Below are positions 44,075-54,896 of a DNA stretch of 64,000 nt, piece by piece. Where the stretch lies: contig JAIUPT010000041.1 in NCBI GenBank assembly GCA_022315425.1, forward strand, positions 248,001-312,000, written 5' to 3'. Every line of letters begins with the position of its first letter. Within the stretch, counting starts at the first letter, position 1. Below the pieces are notes generated by a model that worked only from the letters and a program-made list of their open reading frames with translations, had not been told where the DNA came from and did no database searches. The position numbers were made by a program, and so were the translations under genes. This DNA comes from Pseudevernia furfuracea. Taxonomy: Eukaryota > Ascomycota > Lecanoromycetes > Lecanorales > Parmeliaceae.

Positions 44075-45337
44075 CTACTGTTCGGAAAGAGACCCGTTAT
44101 GTTTGACCAGATCCTCTATCAGGTCACAGGATTCCACTGCGCTGTCATGGCGCGCAAAGTCGTCTTGAATTCTCTTCGCTTGCCTAGCATACTCTAGGTC
44201 GTGTCGAATTGTCTTCACCGCATCTAGGATCTGGGCCTCAGTTGGTCTGTCGGTCTTCAGGTTAATCCCAGCACCGCATTGTGCAACCAGCGCACTCATG
44301 TCAGCCTTGTCTTCTGAGATACCTGCACAAACCAGCGGAACGCCGTGACTCAGGGCGGCTAAAACACCGTTGTATCCGGCGTTCGTGATCATGATGTCCA
44401 CGAAAGGGAGCAGATCTAGGTGAGGAATGAATCGCTCGATACGGACATTCGCTGGGAGAGTCCTTGCTAAGAAAGCTTCCGTGTCACTGGCAGGAACCGT
44501 TCCAACGACGAGGCAGTCTTCGTGCTCCAAAGCGCGGATCGTAGGCTGAATTAGAGTCTCGCTGTTGGTCGACTCTGCAGTGTACGTTCCTTGGGTGACA
44601 TGGACCACAAAATGTTTGCGGGACACTATGTCCGCCCACCATTTCGGAGGTATGAAGTCTATCGCAGGCATGGCCCGCATTGGCCCCACAAACCGTAATT
44701 GGGGCACCTGGATCTTGTCTGCTGGCTCGAAGGCCGTGGTGGTCTGCATAAGATGAAGGTAAGGCGATGTCATGGCGTCCAGGAATCTGAATGTTCCTGG
44801 CAAGGGATCTAAACCCAGCCTCGCTCTGGCCGTGTTGATTGAAGGTGTAAACTCTTCCATGAAAGCCGGAGAGCCCCAGTAATCACCTTGCTCCTGGCCG
44901 GCTGGCAAGTTAGGGTGATCGAAATTAATCCTTGGCTGGAGCGACATTGTGACATACTTCGGACCCCCCATCTCCGCGAACGTCATTGCGCCCAGGCCGA
45001 ACATGTCCACAACCATAGCATCAGCCGCAAAAACTTTCAAAGCACGCTTGTAGTCCTCCACTTGCTCGAGCATTGGATCCACGAATATGACTCGTGCTTG
45101 GGATACTGACGCCGCCAGGCCACTAGTGCCAGCGTCAGGCTTCCCAGGAGTGACGTCGGCGTCGCAGATTGGGGAGTTCCATGGTATGAAATGGGCGCCT
45201 GTGGCAGAAATCCGATCGCGGAAGCGAGGTCCGCAGAGCCAGCGGACTTCGTGGCCTCGCGAGACTAGCTCTGTGGCGATACCGCAAAATGGATTCACGT
45301 GACCGACACCGGAGAAGGTGGAAAATAGAATCTTCAT
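44075..45337 (-). CDS. Family-1 (GT-B, MGT-like) glycosyltransferase
   Basis: An intronless frame of 420 aa starting MKILFSTFSGVGHVNPF, whose GHVNPF segment holds the general-base His at 13. The N-terminal Rossmann half is followed by a C-terminal donor-binding half with VRIERFIPHLDLLPFVDIMI, then TNAGYNGVLAALSHGVPLVC, the counterpart of the THGGxNS..E motif of UDP/TDP-sugar glycosyltransferases, here with Asn-Ala-Gly in place of His-Gly-Gly. It resembles bacterial macrolide/antibiotic glycosyltransferases and their fungal homologues more than sterol glycosyltransferases. No signal peptide. It would transfer a sugar to a small-molecule acceptor, the natural last step of the cluster. The lack of introns among intron-bearing neighbours is compatible with acquisition by transfer but does not prove it. 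Confidence 0.9.
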   Translation of the reverse strand: MKILFSTFSGVGHVNPFCGIATELVSRGHEVRWLCGPRFRDRISATGAHFIPWNSPICDADVTPGKPDAGTSGLAASVSQARVIFVDPMLEQVEDYKRALKVFAADAMVVDMFGLGAMTFAEMGGPKYVTMSLQPRINFDHPNLPAGQEQGDYWGSPAFMEEFTPSINTARARLGLDPLPGTFRFLDAMTSPYLHLMQTTTAFEPADKIQVPQLRFVGPMRAMPAIDFIPPKWWADIVSRKHFVVHVTQGTYTAESTNSETLIQPTIRALEHEDCLVVGTVPASDTEAFLARTLPANVRIERFIPHLDLLPFVDIMITNAGYNGVLAALSHGVPLVCAGISEDKADMSALVAQCGAGINLKTDRPTEAQILDAVKTIRHDLEYARQAKRIQDDFARHDSAVESCDLIEDLVKHNGSLSEQ

Positions 45338-46600
45338 TTTCGCTTTGTGCGTTCGGAGAGTAAAATAGAATTCCTTTGGTCCGTTTGGGAGACTGCTGAT
45401 TACTCTCGGCTTTCATGCGATCTTATGCAAGGATTCGAGATATAGCTTGATTGGTCTCGATAGACACCTTTTCTATACTACCAAATACTCAGTCAGCCTG
45501 TGGGAGAGACTAGGCTGAGAGTGACATAAAGAACTTGAGATAGCGCACTTGATATTCGTTCGATGAAGGGTTCGAAACAAGACACTGTAAGATCGGTTAG
45601 ATCAAGGGACTAATAGCCAGTTCATGACTCCATGACGGAAACAATCTTGTGGGCATGTCAACCAATGTGACATACTCAGCCTCACCGTAATAGCCTTTGG
45701 CGAAAGAAACTAGCGGGATCGGGTTATTGGTACCGAGCTAGAGTATGATACTCGGCCAAGACCGAGTACCTTGCGCTTGTATTACTAGTGGTAATCTACA
45801 GCATATAACGCAGATCAATATTCATCAACTCGTAGTTTTTTGCTTCTATCGTCGTTCCGCTTTCGATAGATAGCAGTAATATTCGAAGCGTACGCTTTGC
45901 TTATGAGCAAAGCAGCCGCGAATATGAAATGAGCCAGCCTCCGCAGTGCCAGCAGAATTTTCTAAAAAAAACTTGCGAAAGACAATGAAGACAAATCTGA
46001 ACATCAAGGCGCAACAGAAGAAGAATTAGCTCCAGTACCTTCTACGTTGATGATCCAAAATGGAGACTCCATTGATTGCCTTCAGGTCATTACTACTTTC
46101 CGACTTGCTCTCTCCGAGTCTCCCCATCGGACTAGGCGGGCCAATCGTTGTTGAGATGCCTTGTCACGGCGGCGAGGAGGGTCACAACTTGGTGATCTAG
46201 AGAATGAGTACATTCAAATCGAAGGATACGCAAAAGGCAGCCCTTTACGGAGAAGTAGCTGACGGACTACGCACCTTGAGTTTTAGCCCGCTTGACTTTG
46301 TGAGATTAAATTGGGGAACAACATTTGAGTGTTGCTAAGTCTTGAACTCAAGTACGGTGTATCGACTCCAGCATTTTTCTCCACGAGAATTTCGTTCCCT
46401 TTGCCCAGCACTAGAGCTCTCGTTACCTTTCTTTCCTTGTAGATAGCGCACCTATACCTAGGCATAGGAAAACCACAGCAACAGTCAGACCACCCTTCAG
46501 TGACTACTCACCCCGATTGTGCAGTGTCAAGTATATCCAATCCTTGGGTTGTACCATAATCCAGTTACTGTTCTTACCTAAATTTGGATAGAATGACCGA
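45338..46600. other. Glycosyltransferase promoter and non-coding flank
   Basis: Includes the shared promoter block (45533-45728). Beyond it the sequence is AT-rich, with no credible frame. Confidence 0.4.
45533..45728 (-). repeat. Promoter-associated duplicated block, copy B (upstream of the glycosyltransferase gene)
   Basis: Counterpart of 43525-43752, with the exact CTCAGCCTCAC at 45675-45685. Both copies lie upstream of a minus-strand cluster gene in the same orientation. Confidence 0.7.
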
Positions 46601-47560
46601 TCGAACCAAAGGATGAATTTTGAGGGTAGGCTATGGAACAGGAAGTTGCACTGGGAAGGAATTGGCCGATGTCTTCGAACGAGTTTGTACTCGGACTTTC
46701 CACTTATGATTCTATTCCCATTGAGTTGCACGTTTCGTCCGGCGTCTATCACTCCTGTTTCTCGCTCCTCAAGGACTACGACGACCCAAAGGATGTTGAG
46801 GAAGAAACTCTGCAAGATGCGTTGCATTATGAGAAGTATTGTAGGGAACAAGCAGCTCACGGTACACGCGTCACTTTTAAAAACTGCAATCAACGCGCAC
46901 GCAATCCTTGTATCTTGTCCGACAACGCCTCCAAGCTGTAAAAATCGAGTGCTTCAATCAAGCACCCAACTCTTTGCTGCTTGTAAGAGATCAAAGTCAA
47001 GGGATGACCAATCGCATCATGGCCTACTCAATCGACCGCGCTCATCAGCTCTGGCGCGATCATGCCATCGCTTCCCTCAGCATGGTCTATAAGTTCCACC
47101 TCTTCGCGGGTGTCTTCAGTGCTTGGGCCAACGAATGGTCCGAAGAACATGTATCAAGAACAACTTCGTCCAACCGAATGCAGCAAATCAAATCTGCCCG
47201 CATTCGGGATCCGAGGACGTCAACTGATGATTGTGGGAAACGAGTGGGCGGATATCATGCACGTTGTCCTTCTTAACATGTTTGGGCTAGGCGTACAGGA
47301 AACCAGATGTACTGAGAACCTCTACCTGCATCCCGACGTCTATGGTCTGAGCTAAAACCAGACTGTCCATGGCTCCGCCGACCATATTGCTGGCAAAGGG
47401 ACATGTTAACCCTGCGGCGACGCTCAGGGCAGCTGCCACACACCATGCTGGCTACAAAGACATCAAGGCGGCTATAGAACTCGCACTCTTGGGCTTGCCG
47501 CGGCGTAACACGGTCAAGCCTGATCAGGGGGGTTACCAGTTCCACCACAGAAGTCGTTGA
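46600..47560 (+). pseudogene. Decayed coding sequence of uncertain family
   Basis: Several overlapping plus-strand frames (46633-46941, 46908-47276, 47062-47355, 47369-47560) have protein-like stretches, such as YDDPKDVEEETLQDALHYEK and GRQLMIVGNEWADIMHVV, that break off and resume in other frames without good splice sites. That is the look of a gene worn down by frameshifts and stops. I do not recognise the parent family. It directly precedes the isochorismatase-like relic and could be part of the same former gene or gene pair. Confidence 0.3.
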
Positions 47561-47825
47561 TTTCATTCCCGATGCTGTGATAGCGGCTCCTCAAGCACCT
47601 AGTGGGAAGGAACTGTCACGGTCCTTAAGCGCCAAAGAGCGCTTGTCCCCAGGAAGGAAAACATCAATAATTGTGATTGATTTTCAAACCGATTTTGTCT
47701 CTCCGGAAGGCTTTGACGCCGCTGGCGGAGCGGACATGAGCGCCATGGCAGCCCCAGTAGCAAACATTACATTCCGCGCGTCATCAACTTCGCGCGCGCC
47801 CAACATCTTTGATCATGCAGTGTAG
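47561..47825 (+). pseudogene. Isochorismatase-like hydrolase relic
   Basis: A frame containing KTSIIVIDFQTDFVSPEG followed by AAGGADMSAMAAPVANI has the N-terminal hallmark of cysteine-hydrolase/isochorismatase-like enzymes (RutB and ureidoacrylate-amidohydrolase type), with the catalytic Asp in IDFQTDF. The expected next segment appears only in another frame (IPRVINFARAQHL) and then hits a stop, so at least one frameshift has occurred. The rest of the roughly 200-residue domain, with the catalytic Lys and Cys, is absent downstream. Upstream in this frame, VDFIPDAVIAAPQAPSGKEL is open for a while. A truncated, non-functional gene is the best reading. A sequencing error alone would not explain the missing C-terminal part. 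Confidence 0.5.
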
Positions 47826-48347
47826 CAGTGCATTTAGCAGAGTTCTCTCGTAAAACAATAAAAAACAACTTTAAACTCCAATTAGTTGAATTTCTCGTGT
47901 GTATGAGGAGAAAATGGTACTGGTGTCCTCTAAAATTCCCGGCAGTGCATTTCGCCTTTCAGACATTGTGTTAACATTGATGAGACCCTCATATTCGGGC
48001 TCAGGAACGGGCATTGGCCGAGCGCTATACGTTCTTTGTACATGTAGATTAAAGGAAGGGATAATAATGTGTTTGTACTCGTAGGACAGTCTTGGCATTA
48101 GGGTTGTTGCGTGGGCGATCGAAAAGTAAACAGATCGTCATCCCAGCCACATCCAAAGCGTCAACCACCCAATTCTCAGCCTTTCAACTTTCACCGTCTG
48201 GCATATGACAACTTAGAAAAGCCTCCATAATCAAAGCTCCGACCATATTGCCATTCCCAGACCGTCTAATGGCAGACAGCCTGTAGCGGATACACTTCGA
48301 GCGATCGCACGCACTACAAGAATCGACCTCGTCACTCCTTACCAGCC
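47826..48347. other. Intergenic
   Basis: 3' flank of the relic and promoter/leader of the membrane-protein gene. Nothing recognisable. Confidence 0.4.
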
Positions 48348-49466
48348 ATGGCTCCAATCGCTTCCTACCTTTCTACCCTCTTCTCCTCCCCTCGCGACTC
48401 GATCTCTAGGTCCTCTCCTCTTCTCAAACGCTCCGACGCTCTCTCCCCGCTCCAAGCAGGTTCATACTTTGCTACACGAGACATAGCAAATCGAGCAAGC
48501 ACAGCATACCAACCTGGTTCCGGCTCTGTTGATCCCCACCACATTGATAACCGCGGCTTCTTTGCCCTCTTCGCTCTCATCGGAGTTTTTCTCGTCCTCG
48601 GCGGAATATGGTTCTTCTTCTGGGCAAAGAATGGCGGCTTTAAATTCCGCAAAGGTGATTGGGATGACTACAAGTCTACGGTGCTGCGGCGTAAGGGGCC
48701 GAATGGCACAACACTGAGTGGAGCGACAAGGACAACGAGGTTGGGCGGAGGGAGTGTGGTAGCGGGTGGAGGGCAAGACATAGATGAGAAGTTCTTCAAG
48801 AAAGGTGCTCAAGGAGGAAGGAAGAAGAAGGTCCCGAGGGGAAACAAAAACAATGAGGACAGCGACATGCGGGCGTATCGCCAAGAGAAGCCTGCTCGTG
48901 TCGGAGGCCTCAATCGCGAATCCGACGGTATCTTCAACCAGGACTTCGCCTACTCCGATAACACGTATTCAGATGATATCTCGCAAGCACAGCACATCCC
49001 CATCAATACGCCTAAGCAGAAGGATTCGAAATGGACCAAGCCTACGAAGAGTGCGGAGCCTACTCCCATAACCCCGTCGCCGAAGAAGAAATCAAACTTC
49101 TATAATCAGACGCCAGGTTCCAACAACAGCACCGACTCTCATCGTCCACTGAGGCCGAATGCCTATGTGCCTAGCACGGATAGCACGCCGAGTCGCTCAA
49201 GACAGAGTTCTCCAACCAAACATCATCGTTCGAGGGGAAGTGTGCCGGGTAGTTTCTACACGGAGCCATTGGAATTTGAGAGCAGATACAGCGCGACCAA
49301 TAGCGATGCTGGGATGACAGAGGAGAGTAGGGGCACGAAGGCCTACTTCCATCCTATTCCAGGGTTGGGAAGTGATTCAGGGAGAGCTGCGGGTGGAGGT
49401 TTCAGAAGGGGAAGGGGGAGGAGGGATAGTCTCAGTGACAGTGAAGGCGAGACCATGGCTAGTTGA
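48348..49466 (+). CDS. Conserved single-pass membrane protein of filamentous fungi
   Basis: A single exon of 372 aa. A Ser-rich N-terminal 65 residues lead to one strong membrane helix, GFFALFALIGVFLVLGGIWF (about 69-90), directly followed by a conserved juxtamembrane block with GGFKFRKGDWDDYKST and VLRRKGPNGTTLSG. The remaining 250 residues are polar, basic and disordered-looking, with many Ser/Thr-Pro sites. I recall this juxtamembrane sequence as strongly conserved across Pezizomycotina hypothetical proteins. No enzymatic motif. Topology suggests a short lumenal or outside N-terminus and a long cytosolic tail. The role is unknown. Confidence 0.85.
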   Translation: MAPIASYLSTLFSSPRDSISRSSPLLKRSDALSPLQAGSYFATRDIANRASTAYQPGSGSVDPHHIDNRGFFALFALIGVFLVLGGIWFFFWAKNGGFKFRKGDWDDYKSTVLRRKGPNGTTLSGATRTTRLGGGSVVAGGGQDIDEKFFKKGAQGGRKKKVPRGNKNNEDSDMRAYRQEKPARVGGLNRESDGIFNQDFAYSDNTYSDDISQAQHIPINTPKQKDSKWTKPTKSAEPTPITPSPKKKSNFYNQTPGSNNSTDSHRPLRPNAYVPSTDSTPSRSRQSSPTKHHRSRGSVPGSFYTEPLEFESRYSATNSDAGMTEESRGTKAYFHPIPGLGSDSGRAAGGGFRRGRGRRDSLSDSEGETMAS

Positions 49467-50081
49467 GGATATAGGGCTATGAAAGGATACCGGCAGTTTG
49501 ATGATCAGCGATTGCATAAGCGGCTGGGCTTTGATCAATGAGGGTCTGTATGTTTTCAAGCATTGTCTCATTGTTTCCCAAGGACATACAAGCAAAATGT
49601 AAATAGCGACTACTCGTACCACACATCAGTATGTCCTAGGGCGCAAGAACGTAGCATAATCCATTTGAATGTCGAAATGTCGCACGACAGTACATTGGAA
49701 GGTGAAGAGGTGAAAGATGTACCCCTAAGACCGTGGTGCTTAAACCCTTTTACCATCATCTCCATGCACCTGTCATGAAACAAGAGCCGGGACCCTTCGT
49801 TGCGTTGCCGCAGAGTACGGTACCTGTAGCTCCTGGCCCAAGGTACCTACTGCGTACACGCTATCATTCCTAATCCTCGTAAACGAACTCGAAGCCTTCC
49901 CGAATACCCACCCACCTACACATTTCAGAGTCAGTGCGATTTCCACGAGGCAAGATCTTTGGGCTAAAAGACAGGTTGAGGGGCTGCAATGAGTGCTTTG
50001 CGGTCGAAAGATCCCGTAAAACTGAACACAGGGTAACAAGAGTATGTAACAACCAGCGAATAATTGTTCCGAAAACTACAC
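49467..50081. other. Convergent intergenic region
   Basis: 3' flanks of the membrane-protein gene and the F-box-like gene. No credible gene. Confidence 0.4.
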
Positions 50082-52616
50082 TTACATTGCAGGCTCCCTG
50101 CGGAACCATTGCCTGTCCCCGTCTTTCGCTTCGGGCTCCTTCCTTTCTCCTTCAGGCTCTTTGCCCGTTCCTTTGTCGACGCTGATGCTCTTCTCTGCCG
50201 GCCTATTCATGATAGTCGACACATTGTCGTTTTGGGTATGCGGACCGAGTCGCATTTTCTCGAATCCCTTGAAATGTTTGGCATCGAAGTTGATAAAAAC
50301 GATAGGGTCATGATCCTGCGCATTGTTATGTTCGGCCATCTCATCGGATTGGGCCTGTCCCTCCACATCCTCCTCTCGGAGTCTCATGGACTCGTTGACC
50401 GGGATCTCTAGCACACCGTCTATAATAACACCATTCTCTACTTCCTGGGCTGGCCAGTAACGCAACACGCGCTCCCCACTCCCCACTGGTGCCCCGGAAA
50501 TGCCCTCTCCTTTGAAGACGTCCCCTATCTTGAAGCCGTTCGGTCCATCACATGTCAGATCACCAATACTGTACTTGAGCCCCTTCTTCATTGGCTTTCG
50601 CCGAGGCTGTCCATCAACCGGTCCCACCATGTAGACAATCGAACGCTCATCGGAATCGGCTCGAAGATCGCAGTGGCGGCTTGTGTAAGGATTAAGCAGC
50701 TGAATGAGGGCGTCCGGGGCATTTGGAGGCGGCCAGGTCTGAATTTCACCATCGATGAAGCGCTCTTGCGAAGTGAGAAGGCCTGTCTCCTCGTTGACGG
50801 GAGAGGCTCGAGTACGAGAGCCGATTTCGATATGCACTTGCTGGTCATCGTGGATGGGCTGGCCTGAATTACTGAGGCGGTGATCGTGAATTTTGTCACG
50901 CAAGAAGAGGTCAAGAAAGGAATGGCAACTGAGATTGTATGCCCGGTGCTTAAGTGGTCCTTTCGTGGATGGAATGGGAGAAAGTCGAGGAAGGTGACCC
51001 TCTGATGCCGGTTCAGTTGAGGTTTCATACCTTGGACGATGATGAGGAGGTCGCCCGTAGGGCTTGTCGTGCTGGCCTTGTATGTGGTATCCCGCCTCGG
51101 CTTTTCCTATCACTGTACGGTGGGTGACCGATAGTGACGGCATATCGCCATAGTCCACTATGGAAAGCTCGAAGTCAGCGCCGCTCTTGTTGATTTTAGA
51201 AAGCGAGAGACGTGACAAGTTTAGAGAGCAGAAAAAGTCCTTTCGCTGCCGAAACATGACGTTTTATCTAAGAAACGAGACAACTTGGCAGAGCAAAAGA
51301 GCTTTGTGCTCCCGAAAAACGGCATGTGACCTCATTTTGCTATCAAACAAGTATGTTTTCTCGGAGATACACGTACCTGGGTGCTCAAAGTTTAGGGGCT
51401 GAAATTCGTATGATATTGGGCCAGAAGGTGAATTTCCACACTCTGCCGCTTGTCGAGCCTCTACTATGACCAGATCGCCTGTACATTCGTCTTCGTGGAG
51501 TGTGAGATCGGCCCATGAAGTGTTGTAGTTGGGTCCGGCCTTGGGCTGTCGACGCCAGATCCTCACCATTTCGAGGGTGGAGGGAGTACTGTCGAAAGGT
51601 TTACGACAGGCGATCCGGAAATCGTCTGTTCGAAATCGATAGCACTGGTAGTAGGACTTCGGATCATCCTCCTCGATGAGTGTGATCCGGTCGTTCTCAT
51701 CGACATGAGCGATCTTTGATTGATTCGACAGCACATAAATCCACCCATAGTTTATCTTGACCGCAATGGACTCACCAGGTCCAGTCAAGAACAAGTCTCT
51801 CATTTCTGGGAAGGCTCCATTGGTCTCAGCATCAAACGGGCGCATGGTGATGGCCCAAGAATCATGCCCGTCTTGCCGATGATTGGAGATGTAATAGAGG
51901 AAGCGCTCAGTATGCCTGACGCCTATTCCGGGGCGTGGCCCTCCCATCATGGTTCCAGGCCATGCACCTCTGAGAACAAGTCGCACACGTCCCTGAAACG
52001 TATCTGTGACTACGACTTCCGGCCGATAATCGAAGGCCATGAGGCAGCTGGTCTCCTCACCGGCGACGAGAACAGAAAGTATGCCCGCCTCACACTGTAG
52101 AATCTCCACCTCGAACCATGCTGTGGCGAAGTCCGACACTGCTGTGATGGCGTCCCAGCCCTTTACTCCTTGCAGAAAGAGCATTCGTAGATCGATAATA
52201 CACTCTTCTTTGGAACCGTAGAGCACGTCTAGAATACGGATGGTTTCTTTATGGACATAGCATAGAAAGCCTTCCTGGTACAGAAATGATTTCCCATACC
52301 CAAGCACGATCGCGGAACGAGGCCTGGCTAGCGCAAAGGCTTGTTTTCGGGTTGAAGCACGCCGGACGGCTGATGAGCAGGTCGACTCATTTACTTCTTG
52401 CGAGTAGCGGAGGTTGTTCTGGTCCAAGTCAGCGGATAGGTTCCTTCGCTGAGATAGGGTGCTTGCCTTGAGAATATCGCTGCTATTTTCTTCAGAGCTC
52501 AGGCGGTTGAAAAGGCCCCTGCTAGCTTTCTTCAGCGAGACAATATCCTCGAAGTGGAGTTCGAGCAAAATCATGGTCAGGAGCTCCTGTTGTAAGCCAA
52601 GAAGTGGATTCGCCAT
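50082..52616 (-). CDS. F-box-like protein
   Basis: Exons 52616-51377 and 51157-50082, joined by a 219-nt intron (GTACGT donor, CTGAC branch-like site, TCCATAG acceptor), give 771 aa in one frame. The start is the ATG encoding MANPLLGLQQELL; the frame extends 15 codons upstream without an ATG. Residues 2-40 fit an F-box: PLLGLQQELLTMILLELHFE then DIVSLKKASRGLFNRL. The middle (about 100-420) is rich in Trp, Tyr and Gly with beta-strand-like blocks (GWIYVLSNQSKIAHVD, ERFLYYISNHRQDG), as in fungal F-box proteins with propeller-like substrate regions. The C-terminal part is acidic and basic low complexity. Role inferred: substrate adaptor of an SCF ubiquitin ligase. Read separately, the two exons look like two genes, but splicing joins them cleanly. 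Confidence 0.72.
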
Positions 52617-54896
52617 CCTACTTTGGTGCTTGCGAGGGTATGATCGGTATGACCTAAACACACAGCAAATTATGAAAAGACGACAGTATTGTAGCTGACT
52701 GTAGCAGGGTCAGGCCGTGCCTAGTACCAAGCCAAACAGATTTCTTGGCACGGAGACTAGTACGAGTCAGTAACTCCCTGTAATCGAAGAAGCATCTATT
52801 GAAACACAGCTAAATACTGTCATACGTTTCTCATTTCATGGTAAAACCTACTTTCTGATCATCTGCTAGAAGCACGATCCCATGGTCGGTGGTTCCTGAG
52901 ACCAGATAATGGGCTGAACCAGCTCCCATTTGCCGCAATCAACAAATTCCTTCTGCAGGCTCCAAGACTTGCCACCACCAAGGGCAAACCATAACGAGAT
53001 ATATTCCCAGCTATCAGATAGTCTCCCAATCCCGAGAATGTTGGTATGTTATATTTATATTGAAACAAGGTTGAATGGGCTGGTCATTTGGGAAGATCAG
53101 CCCATTCCTCTCTTCCAGCGCCAAAATTTGTCGTTACTGGCGATGGTCCGCAGTCACAAAGAATTCTGCTCTGTCCGTTTGTCGTTTTTTATTTATTTAT
53201 GTATATGAAAAGAATAGAACACCACATTGCATAATACAATTGCGAGGAAGGAATCGAAAAATGAAAGAACGCCGTTCTCTTATATATATAACGTAACCTC
53301 AGGTCAGAGGTCTGGTTTATATCGTGATTTATAGCTAGAAGACTTCTTAGTTGACGATAATCAACACCAATGAGAGAGGCATACCATATTCGGTGGCATT
53401 TGTGGGTTCAACAGAGAAAGGAGGTCCTCTGGATCGGCCATGCCCCATACCTACTGACCCCAAGGCAGTGATGAGTCCTCTCAATCTGTACTCAGGCCGA
53501 TGATTCCGGACTGCCAACGCTTTGCTGTATCTCGCTAGATTTGAGGCACTCCTGGAAGATTTTTCCCTGAATACAGATATGGATATCAACAAACATTTCG
53601 TGTCTGCGCCTGACGCAAGAAAAGGGCAGCTTGGCGAACAGTTTCGAATAGTGAGAAGCTCTCAGTAGGGATGGCCATACTTCTTCCCACTGACCACAAA
53701 GTAGTGATGAGTCCTCTTGATCTGGACGCTGGCCGAAGTCCGGACTGCCCACGCTTTGCTGTATCGCGCCTGATTTGAGGCACTCTGGTAATATCTCCTC
53801 CCGAGTTCCCCAAGTTCAGATGTGGATATCAACAGAGGTGAGGTGTTTGCGCTATATGAAAGGACCAGGCAGCTCGGTGATCGCCCCAATAGAGTATCGA
53901 GCTCCCTGTTGATCCAACCATATCCTATGCTGACGGACCGCACAGGGGTGATGAGTCTTCTGAAGAGGTATGCCCAGGGCAGGAAATCGGCAAAGGTGAG
54001 GTGTTTGAGTTTGATGGAAGAATGAGGCAGGTAGGCGAGCGGTTTGGTAGAATAGGAGGCTGCCTAGGGATCCGCCATGTCGTGTACTAGTCTGCCCCAA
54101 AAAAAGCAACGAGCCTCCATAGGGGGTACACCTATGGTTAGCATATCAACAAGAACAAGGTATGCTTCCTTGATGACTCTGTGAGCAGTGCTTCCATGCT
54201 CTTACAGAAATTGGTTGCCATGATGGGACCGCCAAGACCGAGCTTGCTTAGCGACCGGAATTACACCTTTTGCACTGTTTGTTTGATACGCGCATGACGG
54301 CTAGTCGGCTAGTCTACTTCCATCAATCTACTGTTATGCATCACTCTACTTTGTCTCAGTGATTCTCACCCAGATGACGATAGATTGGACACCATTATTG
54401 CTTGGTGTAGACTAGATGGTAGACCTGTTTGGAGACATGAAGGTCCGGTGCAATGACGAAGATATCCCTTTTCCTATCAAGTTGGGAGCTCTCACCAGCA
54501 TAACCGGATTCTCCTAGTAGGGTTTCTTTGGGTGGCTGCCAAACTGACAGCTAATGGGGCAGACTGGCCTGATTGATACGATTTTTCTCATTCATAGCTT
54601 GGGCATACTATAACCAGATCTAGGCCTCATAGCCCGATCACATTCTCCCCTCGAAATTCCAAACAGTGTCAAGCTATGTTTTCATTGCAAATCAATTGCT
54701 ACTAATCCCCAACCTCTATCGACTCCGCCTGTGTCACGTTCTCTAAGCAGGAACAAACGTACAACTCTTGCCCAAATTCAGAAAGCAGGGATGGAACAAC
54801 TGGAGGAGCCATACGTTGACCCAACACTGCCACACACCCGGAAATACCACCCAACATTCAAGCAGCGCGCCTCCCAGTCCCACCGCCGCCATACCT
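52617..54896. other. Gene-poor stretch containing a degenerate tandem repeat
   Basis: About 2.3 kb between the F-box-like gene and a small membrane protein. It holds the repeat at 53360-54110 and a (TA)n run at about 53281-53290. No intact gene is supported. Frames at 52859-53068 and 54768-55169 are shadows or lack motifs. Confidence 0.4.
53360..54110 (+). repeat. Degenerate tandem repeat of about 240 bp, possible repeat-protein relic
   Basis: An anchor GATGAGTC recurs at 53470, 53705 and 53950 (235 and 245 bp apart), with flanking matches such as CGGACTGCC-ACGCTTTGCTGTAT (units 1 and 2), GATATCAAC (units 1-3) and GAGGTGTTTG (unit 3 and a partial unit 4 near 53998). On the plus strand unit 3 reads as VFALYERTRQLGDR and later LTDRTGVMSLLKRYAQG for 67 codons, while units 1 and 2 carry stops and frameshifts. 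This suggests a former tandem-repeat coding gene that has decayed. Confidence 0.55.
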
